NCBI RefSeq assembly: GCF_001666755.1
Contig: NZ_LZJC01000067.1
Location: 1-62,854 of the forward strand
Length of the DNA: 62,854 bases
Origin: Mycobacterium sp. E1214
Lineage (GTDB): Bacteria > Actinomycetota > Actinomycetes > Mycobacteriales > Mycobacteriaceae
Reading direction: 5' to 3'
This document shows, in pieces, positions 43,441 through 52,696 of this stretch. The notes beneath the pieces were generated by a model. The model worked only from the letters and a program-made list of their open reading frames with translations, did not search any database and was not told the DNA's origin. Within the stretch, counting starts at the first letter, position 1. Every line of letters starts with the position of its first letter. A program made the translations under genes and the position numbers.

Positions 43441-44634
43441 TCAGATGGTCGGGCTGATCCGTTCGTCGACACCGACCAGTGTCTTGCCGTAGATCTCGTA
43501 GCCCACGGTGGGCTGCAACCCGGCGTGGCGGGCCAGCGTATTGGCATCACGCCAATACTGCTGCAGCACGGTGGATTCCGCGAAGCTGCCGGCGCCGTGA
43601 ACGCTCACCAGAATGGTCAGAGCGTCGACGACCTGCTGGGCTGCGTAACCGATGCGCGCCCTGATCTCGGCCCGGCCGGGGTAGTCGACGGCGAGGTCCC
43701 TTGCGGCGGCGGTGTCCAACGCCGCGGCCATCTCGTAGGCGTGCATCCGCGCGGTCCGGATCATCAGCGCTGCCTGAGCCAGCTGGATCTGCAGGCCCGC
43801 GGAGTCGCTTTGCCGAGGATAGAGCGTGTTCGACAACGGCTTGCTCGATGCCCGAGCCGCGACGAAATCCAACGCCCCCTTCGCCATCCCAAGCAGCGGC
43901 CCCAACATCGTCAGCGTGCCAAGAGCCGTGAAAGGCATCCGGTGCATGGTTTCCAGCTGAGACGACGGTGCGCAATGCCCCAGGCGTTCGAAGGCCAGGG
44001 TCCGGTATTCGGGCACATACAGGTCGTGAGCGACCAAGGTATCGCTGCCGGTGCCGCGCATACCGATCGTGCGCCAGGTCTTTTCGACCCTCAGCTCGCA
44101 CGCGGGCACGCAGCACAGCAGTCTTTCCGACGCCCCGCCCGTCTCGGCGGTGACACCGAACACCGTCCAGTCGGCGTGTTGGGCACCCGAGCAGTACGGC
44201 CACCGTCCCGAGATCCGCAAGCCCCGATGTTCCCGTCGTGCCGAACCGGGCGTCGTGGAACCGGCGAAACGCGCGTCCGGGTTGGCACCGAAGATCTCGT
44301 GTTGGCACTGCGGGGCGAACTGGCCCGCGAGCCAGCTTCCGATGGCGTTGATGATCACCGACCACGCGGCGGATCCGTCCGCTTCGGCGAGTGTCTCGCT
44401 GACGCGGAGCACCGTGACCGCGTCAACGGCGTGACCGTCGAAACGCTTCGGCGTGAGTAACCGGTACATACCTTCGCGCAGCAGCGCCTCAGCGACAGCG
44501 TCGGGCAACCGGCGCAAGGTCTCGCCGCTCGAAACCTGCTCTCGCAGCAGAGTTTGCAGCCCACGCGCTCGGTCGACAAGAACGTCGTGGGCATCGTCGG
44601 TGTCGCGAACTGACGTGATCGTCATGACATCCAT
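43441..44634 (-). CDS. Acyl-CoA dehydrogenase-fold flavoprotein, HsaA-like hydroxylase type (397 aa)
   Basis: The order of an N-terminal helical domain, a beta domain (LRISGRWPYCSGAQHADWTVFG) and a C-terminal four-helix bundle resembles flavin-dependent hydroxylases such as HsaA rather than true acyl-CoA dehydrogenases; no clear catalytic Glu is seen. GSAAWSVIINAIGSWLAGQF and TWRTIGMRGTGSDTL fit this group. It probably needs a separate flavin reductase, which is not adjacent. The start at 44634 (MDVMTITS) is tentative; 44625 is an alternative. Confidence 0.78.
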   Translation of the reverse strand: MDVMTITSVRDTDDAHDVLVDRARGLQTLLREQVSSGETLRRLPDAVAEALLREGMYRLLTPKRFDGHAVDAVTVLRVSETLAEADGSAAWSVIINAIGSWLAGQFAPQCQHEIFGANPDARFAGSTTPGSARREHRGLRISGRWPYCSGAQHADWTVFGVTAETGGASERLLCCVPACELRVEKTWRTIGMRGTGSDTLVAHDLYVPEYRTLAFERLGHCAPSSQLETMHRMPFTALGTLTMLGPLLGMAKGALDFVAARASSKPLSNTLYPRQSDSAGLQIQLAQAALMIRTARMHAYEMAAALDTAAARDLAVDYPGRAEIRARIGYAAQQVVDALTILVSVHGAGSFAESTVLQQYWRDANTLARHAGLQPTVGYEIYGKTLVGVDERISPTI

Positions 44635-44941
44635 GGTCGGTACAGCGGCAACCCACGGCCATGACCAATCTCCTTGGGCGCCTGAGCCGCGGACTCCCGT
44701 GACGGCGCTGCGCGCACTTGTGGGACATCGTCGATCGGGCCCCGGTTGTCGAGACGTCGGCTCCGGTGAGTCGCCAATGCCCTCACCTAGCGTCGACAAC
44801 GCGGCGGTAGGCCTGTCGCACCGCGCCCGCTGAACTCAGCGCCGCCGCCGGATCGCACCACCACGAGACGTTGGCCGGATCCGATCGATGCCGGCCACGA
44901 GAGCGCTCACCGGTGATGACATTGCACCGCAGACTCGAGAC
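44635..44941. other. Intergenic region between divergent genes
   Basis: About 300 bp separating the leftward flavoprotein gene and the rightward metallo-beta-lactamase-fold gene. I see no third gene, repeat or clear operator. Part may be coding if the latter starts at 44888. Confidence 0.5.
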
Positions 44942-45775
44942 ATGACGTTTGCAAGAGGAACTTCAAGCTTCGAGACGTCGGACGGATTGGCGATGCAACT
45001 CGTCGGCGGCCCGACCGCGGTACTCGACTTTGGCGGGGTGCGACTGCTGACCGATCCGACGTTCGACCCTCCCGGCGACCACGTCATCGGCACGCGGAAC
45101 CTGGTCAAGACGGACGGTCCCGCCGTCGCTCCCGACGCGTTGGGAGCGATTGACGCCGTCCTGCTGTCACACCACCAGCATCCCGACAACCTGGACACGG
45201 AGGGCAAGCGGCTGCTCGCACGGATCCCGTTGGTGCTCAGCACGGGGGCCGCGGCGGAAAGCTTGGGCCAGACGGTGCGCGACCTGCCGGTCTGGCGTCA
45301 TCACGTGTTGCCGCGCCCGGGCGGCGGCGAGGTCAAAGTCACCGGTGTGCCGGCGCAACACGGCCCGGCGGGTACCGAGCACCTCACCGGCGAGGTCCGC
45401 GGCTTCGTCCTCTCCGGTACTGACTTGCCCACCGTGTACGTGAGCGGTGACAACGCGTCCCTGGCCGTCGTCCAGGACATCGCCGATCACGCCGGCCCCA
45501 TCGACGTCGCCGTGTTGTTCGGCGGCCGCGCACGCAGCCCGCTGATGGACGCCTACCTGACGCTGAGCGCCGATCAGGTCGCTCAGGCCGCCGAGATGCT
45601 CGGCGCACCGGTCGTCATCCCGTTGCATGTCGAGGGTTGGCAGCACCTCACGCAGGGGATCGAAGCGGTCTCAAAGGCATTCGCGCAGCGTGGAATTCAC
45701 GATCGGCTCGTGGTCTTGACGCCCGGAGTCGTCACCACGATCGTGAAGGGTCGACTGGCCCGGTCGTCGTGCTGA
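44942..45775 (+). CDS. Metallo-beta-lactamase-fold hydrolase, UlaG-like (277 aa)
   Basis: An MBL-fold protein: TAVLDFGGVRLLTDPTFDPPG for the first strands, then SHHQHPDNLD, where the usual HxHxDH metal motif appears as H-Q-H-P-D-N with the last His replaced. VPAQHGPAG supplies the third-motif His, YVSGDNA the Asp, and PLHVEGW the last His. It may bind only one metal or use another substrate class. The ATG at 44942 is tentative; 44888 is an in-frame alternative. Confidence 0.8.
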   Translation: MTFARGTSSFETSDGLAMQLVGGPTAVLDFGGVRLLTDPTFDPPGDHVIGTRNLVKTDGPAVAPDALGAIDAVLLSHHQHPDNLDTEGKRLLARIPLVLSTGAAAESLGQTVRDLPVWRHHVLPRPGGGEVKVTGVPAQHGPAGTEHLTGEVRGFVLSGTDLPTVYVSGDNASLAVVQDIADHAGPIDVAVLFGGRARSPLMDAYLTLSADQVAQAAEMLGAPVVIPLHVEGWQHLTQGIEAVSKAFAQRGIHDRLVVLTPGVVTTIVKGRLARSSC

Positions 45776-45866
45776 CGACTGCCGGCCGGGCCACCGTTAT
45801 CGGCTGGCACCACGAATCACCGCGCGTGCCCGGTCGCGCGGAGCTTCGTGACGGTAGGCGGGACAT

Positions 45867-46844
45867 GTGGCGCCGCGGCGGGTAAAGACGGTCGCCGTCT
45901 TGATATTCGACGGCGTGCCGATGTTCGAGACCGCAGTCCCTCTCAGCGTCTTCGGGGTGGACCGCAGCAGCAGCGGTGGCCCGCGGGTCAACCTGTTGTC
46001 CGTTGCCGCCGAACGGCAACCGCTGATCACCACCGGGGGCATCAGCATCGAGGCTCCGCACCGCCTCGAGCGCCTCCCCGAGGCCGACATCGTCATCGTG
46101 CCCGGCTGGCGCGGGCCGCAGCACACCGTACCGCCGCCAGTGCTGCGAGCGGTGACGGCAGCCCACGCGCAGGGCGCCGTGCTCGTGGGCCTGTCGATGG
46201 GCGCCTACGTCCTCGCAGCGACGGGCCTCTTGGACGGCCGCCGGGTGGCCGCGCATTGGTCCTTCGCGCCGGCGCTGGCCGCCAAACACCCGCGGATACA
46301 GGTCGATCCCGCGGTGCTGTACGTCGACGACGGTGAGGTGATTACCAGCGCGGGAACCGCTGCTGGGCTGGACGCGTGCATTCACGTGGTCGCGCGGTTC
46401 TGGGGTGTCAAGGCCGCCACCGCGATTGCGCGCCGCATGGCCGCACCGCCGCAACGATCCGGGGCAGCGGCCCAACTCATTTCCGAGGAACTTCGGTTCG
46501 GTGATGATGGCACCGATGTCAGCGAGATGACGGAGTACATCGTCCGCAACCTGGACCAACAGATCGACATCACGAAACTGGCGGCGCGATACCAGTTGAG
46601 TCGCCGCTCATTTGACCGGCGCTTCAGGGCCGCGACGGGGCTGTCTCCGTTGCAATGGATTCTGCACCAACGCATTCTGCGCGCACGGCACCTGCTCGAA
46701 GACACGGACCTGACCGTCGAGGCGATCGCACACCAGATCGGGTTGTCCAAAGCGGTCTCCCTGCGGCCGCTTTTTCACCGCGTCGTCGGCGTCAGCCCCC
46801 ATAGCTATCGCGCCACGTTCCGTACCGGTTCCGGCGAAGATTGA
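45867..46844 (+). CDS. GlxA-family transcriptional regulator (DJ-1/PfpI domain + AraC HTH, 325 aa)
   Basis: The N-terminal DJ-1/PfpI-like domain (VAVLIFDGVPMFETAVPLSV; nucleophile-elbow position SMGAYVLA with Met-Gly in place of the catalytic Cys) is a ligand sensor. The C-terminal double-HTH AraC domain (KLAARYQLSRRSFDRRFRAA, then VEAIAHQIGLSKAVSLRPLF) binds DNA. The GTG at 45867 follows the hydrolase gene by 91 bp; the hydrolase could be a target, but no operator is seen. Confidence 0.9.
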   Translation: MAPRRVKTVAVLIFDGVPMFETAVPLSVFGVDRSSSGGPRVNLLSVAAERQPLITTGGISIEAPHRLERLPEADIVIVPGWRGPQHTVPPPVLRAVTAAHAQGAVLVGLSMGAYVLAATGLLDGRRVAAHWSFAPALAAKHPRIQVDPAVLYVDDGEVITSAGTAAGLDACIHVVARFWGVKAATAIARRMAAPPQRSGAAAQLISEELRFGDDGTDVSEMTEYIVRNLDQQIDITKLAARYQLSRRSFDRRFRAATGLSPLQWILHQRILRARHLLEDTDLTVEAIAHQIGLSKAVSLRPLFHRVVGVSPHSYRATFRTGSGED

Positions 46845-46889
46845 CAGCTGCGCGTGCACCGCGGCAGCGGCTGGCCACCGCCGCGGTTG

Positions 46890-47846
46890 TCAGACTGCCG
46901 CACTGCGGTGCAACCGATGGTAGGGATCATCGTTCGGAAGCCATTGCGATTCGGCGGAATAATCGATCGGAGTCGCGTTTTGCGTGAGAGCGTCCACTAA
47001 GGCGAGCACTGCCGGTCGGTCGTCGTCGCAGCGTCGCACGAGCGTCCACGTCCACAGCGGCGACGGGTTCACGACGCGCCGCAGCGACATGTTGTGCGGC
47101 AACACATCCGCCCGTGCCTTGGGAGCACTGAGCACCGGGCAGCCCAGGCGTTGTACGTGCTCGAAGAACCTGCGGCCGACGACGCCCCCGTCCCGGATGA
47201 AGACGACCCGCGCACCGGTGCGGTCCGCGAACTCAGCGGCGTAACCGTTCCAGGCCGACCAGCTCACCGCGTCCTCGTCGATCAACACCGCGGTGTCTTC
47301 GGCGCACACCGGCCGCCCGTCAATTCCAGGCGAAACCGCCTGCAGCGGCTCGGTTTCCGCGAGTTGCCCGGCGAGCCCCGCCGCGCCCAGGTCGGCGGCT
47401 GTCACGTGGCACAGCGCCACATCCAGCGTGCCGGTCGCCACGCGGGTGACCTGTGCGGGTGAGGGCATCACCCACGCATCGAAGACCACGGGGGCGACGG
47501 CACCGATCATGTCCGCCCACCCCGGCGGAAGCTGCTGCACCAAGCCGAAACGGACGGGATCTGTACCTGCCATGCCGATCGCCCGTCTGCGTAAGTCATC
47601 GGCCTGGGCAAGCAGCGCGCGGGCGTGGGGGAGCAGGTGGGCCCCGATCGGGGTGAGCCTGACCGCGTGTTGATTGCGTTCGAACAGTCGCACCTTGAGG
47701 TCCCGTTCGAGCGCCTTGATCTGCTGGGACAGCGACGGTCCGGCGATCCTGAGGCGTTGGGCGGCTCGTCCGAAATTGTTCTCGTCGGCCACGGCGACGA
47801 AATACCGCAATTGGCGCAAATTCAGGCTGCGTACGGGATGTGGCAA
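46890..47846 (-). CDS. LysR-family transcriptional regulator (318 aa)
   Basis: The N-terminal winged HTH LNLRQLRYFVAVADENNFGR with AAQRLRIAGPSLSQQIKALE is unmistakable. A substrate-binding domain follows (about residues 90-300). The open frame continues upstream to 47930 with an Arg/Ser-rich stretch that looks non-native. The TTG at 47846 is preferred because the HTH then starts near residue 8, as usual. It is convergent with the GlxA-type gene, 45 bp away; the ligand is unknown. Confidence 0.85.
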   Translation of the reverse strand: MPHPVRSLNLRQLRYFVAVADENNFGRAAQRLRIAGPSLSQQIKALERDLKVRLFERNQHAVRLTPIGAHLLPHARALLAQADDLRRRAIGMAGTDPVRFGLVQQLPPGWADMIGAVAPVVFDAWVMPSPAQVTRVATGTLDVALCHVTAADLGAAGLAGQLAETEPLQAVSPGIDGRPVCAEDTAVLIDEDAVSWSAWNGYAAEFADRTGARVVFIRDGGVVGRRFFEHVQRLGCPVLSAPKARADVLPHNMSLRRVVNPSPLWTWTLVRRCDDDRPAVLALVDALTQNATPIDYSAESQWLPNDDPYHRLHRSAAV

Positions 47847-48089
47847 GGCGCCCCGGCTACCTGTCCCGCCCGAGGCGCGGCTGCGCCGCCGACGGCGCCC
47901 CGAACTCCGGCGCCGGCGTGTGGCCACCAATCATGCTGTGACCGTACTGAACTGAGCCGCGACACTGAAGATCAGATTGGGACACCATCGGATCGAATCG
48001 CGCCGCGGGAGACCCGCGGCGGTCGGGGAACTCATTTCCACCACAACCGGACCCGTACCGTGGCGGCGCCCGCCGAGTAGCCTGAGCGG

Positions 48090-48845
48090 GTGGACTTCGC
48101 CGATGCGTTCGTAGAGGAGAACCGCGCGTTCGCGCAGCAGTTCCGCGAGGTCGACGACTCGCTTCCCGTGCCAACCTGCCCGGGATGGACCATGGGCCAA
48201 CTGTTGCGCCACGTCGGGCGCGGCGACCGGTGGGCGGCGCAGATCGTGCGCGACCGGCTCGACAGCTTCCTCGACCCCCGCGCGGTGGAAGGCGGCAAGC
48301 CGCCGCCCGACCCCGCCGACGCGGAGTCCTGGCTGCACGGCGGTGCGCAGCGGCTCATCGACGCGGTGGAACACACGGGCGCTGAAACGCCCGTGTGGAC
48401 GTTTCTCGGGCCGCGCCCCGCGGGCTGGTGGATCCGGCGCCGCCTGCACGAGGCGGCCGTCCACCGCGCGGACGCGACGATCGCGCTCGGCAGCGGGTAC
48501 GCGCTGCGCGCCGAGGTGGCCGCCGACGGGATCACCGAGTGGCTGGAACGGGTGGCCATTCAGGCAGGCGCCCAAGGGGCCCCGCTGCCGCTCGAGGACG
48601 GCGACACGCTGCACCTGCACGCCACCGACCCGGGCCTCGGCGAGGCGGGCGAATGGACGGCCCGCGTCGACCGCGGGCGGATCGCCTGGTCGCACGAGCA
48701 CGGCAAGGGCGCCGTCGCGCTGCGCGGCGGGGCCACCGAGCTGTTGCTGGCCATCCTGCGCCGCACACCGCTCGACGAGACCGGCATCCAACTCTTCGGC
48801 GACGAGGGCGTGTGGCGGACCTGGTTGGACCGTACCCCCCTCTAG
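48090..48845 (+). CDS. Maleylpyruvate isomerase family mycothiol-dependent enzyme (251 aa)
   Basis: The N-terminal DinB/MDMPI-like four-helix domain has the typical VPTCPGWTMGQLLRHVGRGD and a later HEAAVHRADA metal-ligand segment. The C-terminal SCP2-like half carries TARVDRGRIAWSHEHGKG. The family (TIGR03083) includes mycothiol-dependent isomerases and S-transferases of actinobacteria. GTG start at 48090. The substrate is unknown. Confidence 0.87.
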   Translation: MDFADAFVEENRAFAQQFREVDDSLPVPTCPGWTMGQLLRHVGRGDRWAAQIVRDRLDSFLDPRAVEGGKPPPDPADAESWLHGGAQRLIDAVEHTGAETPVWTFLGPRPAGWWIRRRLHEAAVHRADATIALGSGYALRAEVAADGITEWLERVAIQAGAQGAPLPLEDGDTLHLHATDPGLGEAGEWTARVDRGRIAWSHEHGKGAVALRGGATELLLAILRRTPLDETGIQLFGDEGVWRTWLDRTPL

Positions 48846-48874
48846 CCGCCGGGCCGCACGGTAATTTGCACACC

Positions 48875-49231
48875 ATGACCACATCGGAAGTCGCGACCGT
48901 CCTGGCATGGCATGACGCGCTCAACGCCGCCGACATCGAGACGCTGGTGTCGTTGTGCAGCGACGACATCGAGATCGGCGACGCGCACGGCGCCGCGCAG
49001 GGCCACCAGGCGCTGCGCGACTGGGCCACGTCGCGGCGGGTGAGCGCGCAACTGGGCCGGCTCTACGTGCACGACGGTGTCGTCGTCGCCGAACGCAGCG
49101 GCCCGGACGAGACGAGCGACGCGTTGGCCTTCCGCGTCGTGCACGACCACGTCACGTCGGTGTTCCGGCACCAAGACCTGGCCGCGGCGCTGGCCGCCAC
49201 CGAACTCACCGAGTCCGACGTCATCGATTAG
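48875..49231 (+). CDS. SnoaL-like / NTF2-fold protein (118 aa)
   Basis: A small alpha+beta barrel of the NTF2/SnoaL type: VLAWHDALNAADIETLVSLC, then SDDIEIGDAHG, and strands LYVHDGVVVAE and ALAFRVVHDHVTSVF. It may be a hydratase/isomerase-like or ligand-binding protein. It lies 29 bp after the mycothiol-dependent gene and 28 bp before rmlA, so it may share their transcript. Confidence 0.8.
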   Translation: MTTSEVATVLAWHDALNAADIETLVSLCSDDIEIGDAHGAAQGHQALRDWATSRRVSAQLGRLYVHDGVVVAERSGPDETSDALAFRVVHDHVTSVFRHQDLAAALAATELTESDVID

Positions 49232-49259
49232 CACCCGACCGGGGCAGTAGGAGCCACTC

Positions 49260-50132
49260 ATGCGGGGAATCATCTTGGCCGGCGGGTCGGGCACCCGCCT
49301 GCATCCGATCACCACCGGCATCAGCAAGCAGCTGCTGCCCGTCTACGACAAACCGATGATCTACTACCCGTTGTCCACCCTGATGATGGCGGGGATCCAA
49401 GACATCCTGGTCATCACCACACCCCACGACGCGCCCGGCTTCCAGCGGCTCTTGGGCGACGGCTCGCAGTTCGGGGTGAACCTCACCTACGTGACCCAGG
49501 AACGGCCCGACGGCCTGGCCCAGGCGTTCGTCCTGGGTGCTGACCACATCGGCACCGATTCGGTGGCATTGGTGTTGGGCGACAACATCTTCTACGGGCC
49601 GGGCCTGGGCACCAACCTGAGCCGCTTCCAGAACATCGACGGGGGAGCGGTTTTCGCCTACTGGGTGGCCAACCCGTCGGCCTACGGTGTCGTCGAGTTC
49701 AGTGCCGACGGCATGGCGCTCTCGCTCGAGGAGAAACCCCAGACGCCGAAATCGAACTACGCCGTGCCCGGACTGTATTTCTACGACAACGACGTCATCG
49801 AGATCGCGAAGGGTCTGAAGAAGTCGGCTCGCGGCGAATACGAGATCACCGAGGTCAACCAGATCTACCTCAACCGCGGCCGGCTGGCGGTCGAGGTGCT
49901 GGCCCGCGGAACGGCGTGGCTCGACACCGGCACATTCGACTCCCTGCTCGACGCCAGCGATTTCGTCCGCACGCTCGAGCGGCGGCAGGGCCTGAAGGTC
50001 AGCGTCCCCGAGGAAGTGGCGTGGCGGCGGGGATGGATCAGCGACCAGCAGCTCGCCGAGCGCGCGCAGACCCTGCTCAAGTCCGGCTATGGAGGGTATC
50101 TGCTGGATCTGCTGGAACGGAGCCGCTTCTAG
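49260..50132 (+). CDS. rmlA: Glucose-1-phosphate thymidylyltransferase
   Basis: First enzyme of dTDP-L-rhamnose synthesis, which supplies the rhamnosyl linker between peptidoglycan and arabinogalactan. The signature is [20 protein letters not shown] at residues 6-25, with [12 protein letters not shown], the metal-binding Asp in [28 protein letters not shown] and [15 protein letters not shown]. Length (290 aa) is standard for the short bacterial enzyme. Its last 56 bp overlap the convergent YibE/F gene. Confidence 0.96.
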   Translation: MRGIILAGGSGTRLHPITTGISKQLLPVYDKPMIYYPLSTLMMAGIQDILVITTPHDAPGFQRLLGDGSQFGVNLTYVTQERPDGLAQAFVLGADHIGTDSVALVLGDNIFYGPGLGTNLSRFQNIDGGAVFAYWVANPSAYGVVEFSADGMALSLEEKPQTPKSNYAVPGLYFYDNDVIEIAKGLKKSARGEYEITEVNQIYLNRGRLAVEVLARGTAWLDTGTFDSLLDASDFVRTLERRQGLKVSVPEEVAWRRGWISDQQLAERAQTLLKSGYGGYLLDLLERSRF

Positions 50133-51339
50133 CAGGTCGGGCCAGCACGGCGGCGATCGCCGTCGTCAACGGCACCGACAGCGCCAGGGCGACCCCGCCG
50201 ACCGCCGACCGGGCGATCTCGATGGCCACGCTCTCACTGGTCAGCACGTCGGTCAGCGAGCGGTTGGCGACGCTGAACAGCAGCAGCAGCGGTAGCGAAC
50301 TGCCCGCATAGGCCAACACCAGGGTGTACACCGTGCTGGCGATGTGATCGCGGCCCACGCGAATGGCGCCCAGGAAGACCGCCCGGCGCGAGCCGCCCAG
50401 GTGCGCCAGCTCGAACACCGTGGAGGCCTGCGTCACCGTGACATCGTTGAGCACACCCAGCGAGCCGATGATGAAGCCGGCCAGCAGCAACCCGCTGATC
50501 GACACGCTGCCCAGGTAGGCGCTGACGGTGGAGTTCTGTTCGTCCGACAACCCGGTCAGGTGCGCCAATTCTACTGCAGCCCAAGATAATCCGGCCGCAA
50601 GCAGGAGCGCCGACAGGGTGCCGAGCAGCGCGGCGCTGGTGCGCAGGTTGACGCCGTGCGCCAGGTAGATGACGGCGTAGAGGATGGCGGCCGACGCCAC
50701 CAGCGCCACCGGCACCGCCGGCGCGCCGTCGCGCAGCGCCGGCAGCAGAAAAACCACCAGCACCAAGAAGGCGACCACGATGCCCACCAGCGCGAGCAGC
50801 CCGCGCCACCGCGCCACCACCACGATCACCACCGCGAACGCGACCGCCAATGCGACCAGGGACCAGCCCCGCTCGAAGTCGTAGAAGGCGTAGCTGGTGG
50901 CGCCCTGGTCATCGACCTGCCGGACGAGCCGGACGCGATCGGCCGCCGCGAATTTCGGCTGGCCGGGGCCGGGCGAGGACTCCAGCAAGGTGGTGGCGCC
51001 GGCGTTCGGCCCGGAGTCGATGGCCACCAGGGTCAGCACGCAGCGCCCCGCTCCGGGAGGGGCGGGTTGCGGCGCGGTGGTGAGGACCTGGCTCACCGAC
51101 GGGCTGCCGCAGTCGCCCAGCCCGCTGGACACCACGTGCCCGGCCTGCGTGCTGACCGCGCCGCCGGCCGCGTTCTGCAGCGGCATCGGGATGTCGACGT
51201 GTTGGCGGCTGGGCCATAACAGGACGGCGCCGGCCGCGACGGCCACTCCGATCGCGATCAGCAGCCCGACGACGATACGGGCGGGCAGCGGGTCGACGGC
51301 GGCGGGGCCGGACAGGCTGTGCGAGTGCGAGTGCGTCAC
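50077..51339 (-). CDS. YibE/F-family membrane protein (420 aa)
   Basis: A His/Ser-rich N-terminus ([10 protein letters not shown]) is followed by one helix, a ~120-residue extracytoplasmic domain, and then seven or eight helices with the family's [18 protein letters not shown] and [20 protein letters not shown]. YibE/F proteins are unassigned putative transporters. The GTG at 51339 is tentative; the open frame runs far upstream into the aminotransferase gene. It overlaps rmlA by 56 bp tail to tail, so its C-terminus ([12 protein letters not shown]) is encoded opposite rmlA. Confidence 0.83.
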   Translation of the reverse strand: MTHSHSHSLSGPAAVDPLPARIVVGLLIAIGVAVAAGAVLLWPSRQHVDIPMPLQNAAGGAVSTQAGHVVSSGLGDCGSPSVSQVLTTAPQPAPPGAGRCVLTLVAIDSGPNAGATTLLESSPGPGQPKFAAADRVRLVRQVDDQGATSYAFYDFERGWSLVALAVAFAVVIVVVARWRGLLALVGIVVAFLVLVVFLLPALRDGAPAVPVALVASAAILYAVIYLAHGVNLRTSAALLGTLSALLLAAGLSWAAVELAHLTGLSDEQNSTVSAYLGSVSISGLLLAGFIIGSLGVLNDVTVTQASTVFELAHLGGSRRAVFLGAIRVGRDHIASTVYTLVLAYAGSSLPLLLLFSVANRSLTDVLTSESVAIEIARSAVGGVALALSVPLTTAIAAVLARPARSGSVPADPADTLHSRT

Positions 51340-51374
51340 CCGGTCCACCGTAGAGGCGGCGGCTGCGAGGACGC

Positions 51375-52637
51375 TTACTGGCGATAGCTCACCAGGAAGT
51401 TGCCCAGCCGCTCGATGGCGGCCGCCAAGTCGCGGGCCCAGGGCAGCGTCACGATGCGCAGGTGATCCGGTGCCGGCCAGTTGAATCCGGTGCCCTGGGT
51501 GACCAGGATCTTCTCCGACAGCAGCAGCTCCAGGACCAGCTGTTCGTCGTCGCTGATGTCGTACACCTCGGGATCCAGGCGCGGGAACGCGTACAGGGCG
51601 CCCTGCGGTTTGACGCAGGACACCCCCGGAATCGCGTTGAGTTTCTCCCAGGCGACGTCGCGCTGCTCGAGCAGCCGGCCGCCCGGCAGCACCAGGTCGT
51701 CGATGCTCTGGTGGCCGCCGAGCGCCACCTGAATCGCGTGCTGGGCGGGGACGTTCGGGCACAACCGCATGTTGGCCAGCAGGTTGATGCCTTCGATGAA
51801 GCTGCTGGCGTGGTCGGTGGGGCCGGTGATGGCGAGCCAGCCGGCGCGGTAGCCGGCGACCCGGTAGGCCTTCGACAGCCCGTTGAAGGTCAGGCACAGC
51901 ATGTCGGGCGCCAGGGTGGCCACATTGATGTGCTTGGCGTCGTCGTAGAGGATCTTGTCGTAGATCTCGTCGGCCAGCAGCAGCAGTTCGTGCTTGCGCG
52001 CCAACTCGACCATTTGGGTGAGGCTTTCGCGGCCGTAGACCGCGCCGGTCGGGTTGTTGGGGTTGATCACCACCAGCGCCTTGGTGCGCGGGGTGATCTT
52101 CGATTCCATGTCGGCGATGTCGGGCTGCCACCCCTGGGTCTCGTCGCAGAGGTAGTGCACCGGCGTGCCCCCGGCGAGCGACGTCGACGCCGTCCACAGC
52201 GGGTAGTCCGGCGACGGGATCAGCACCTCGTCGCCGTTGTCGAGCAGGGCCTGCAGGGTCATCGTGATCAGCTCGGACACGCCGTTGCCCAGGTAGACGT
52301 CGTCCACGTCGAAGCGGGGGAAACCCTCCACCAGCTCGTAGCGGGTGACTACCGCCCGGCGCGCCGGCAGGATGCCTTGCGAGTCCGAGTACCCCTGCGC
52401 GTACGGCAGCGCCTGGATCATGTCGCGCATGATCACGTCGGGCGCGTCGAAACCGAACGGCGCCGGGTTGCCGATGTTGAGCTTGAGGATGCGGTGACCC
52501 TCGGCCTCCAAACGCGCGGCCTGCGCGTGCACCGGCCCACGGATCTCGTACAGGACGTCCTGAAGCTTGGACGACTGCGCGAACGTACGCTGCCGCTGAT
52601 GGGCGGACGCGTGCAGAGGCAGTTGGTGAGTGGTCAC
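51375..52637 (-). CDS. aspC: PLP-dependent aminotransferase (aspartate/alanine type)
   Basis: A fold-type I aminotransferase of 420 aa with NIGNPAPFGFDAPD near the substrate site, YSDSQG, INPNNPTGAVY, DEIYDKI and the PLP lysine in FNGLSKAYRVAGYRAGW. It resembles E. coli AlaA and M. tuberculosis Rv0337c. It links pyruvate, glutamate and aspartate metabolism. The GTG at 52637 is chosen over 52664. 59 bp separate it from the upstream Fe-S oxidoreductase gene in the same direction, so they may be cotranscribed. Confidence 0.93.
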   Translation of the reverse strand: MTTHQLPLHASAHQRQRTFAQSSKLQDVLYEIRGPVHAQAARLEAEGHRILKLNIGNPAPFGFDAPDVIMRDMIQALPYAQGYSDSQGILPARRAVVTRYELVEGFPRFDVDDVYLGNGVSELITMTLQALLDNGDEVLIPSPDYPLWTASTSLAGGTPVHYLCDETQGWQPDIADMESKITPRTKALVVINPNNPTGAVYGRESLTQMVELARKHELLLLADEIYDKILYDDAKHINVATLAPDMLCLTFNGLSKAYRVAGYRAGWLAITGPTDHASSFIEGINLLANMRLCPNVPAQHAIQVALGGHQSIDDLVLPGGRLLEQRDVAWEKLNAIPGVSCVKPQGALYAFPRLDPEVYDISDDEQLVLELLLSEKILVTQGTGFNWPAPDHLRIVTLPWARDLAAAIERLGNFLVSYRQ

Positions 52638-52696
52638 GCCGTCAATGGTGCCACCGTTGTCCACTGAAATTCGCCGACTAGCGTCAAATCCCCAGC

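Noticed and set aside
47847..47930. N-terminal extension of the LysR regulator
   Set aside because: The 28 added residues are Arg/Ser/Gly-rich and precede a canonical LysR start; probably untranslated leader.
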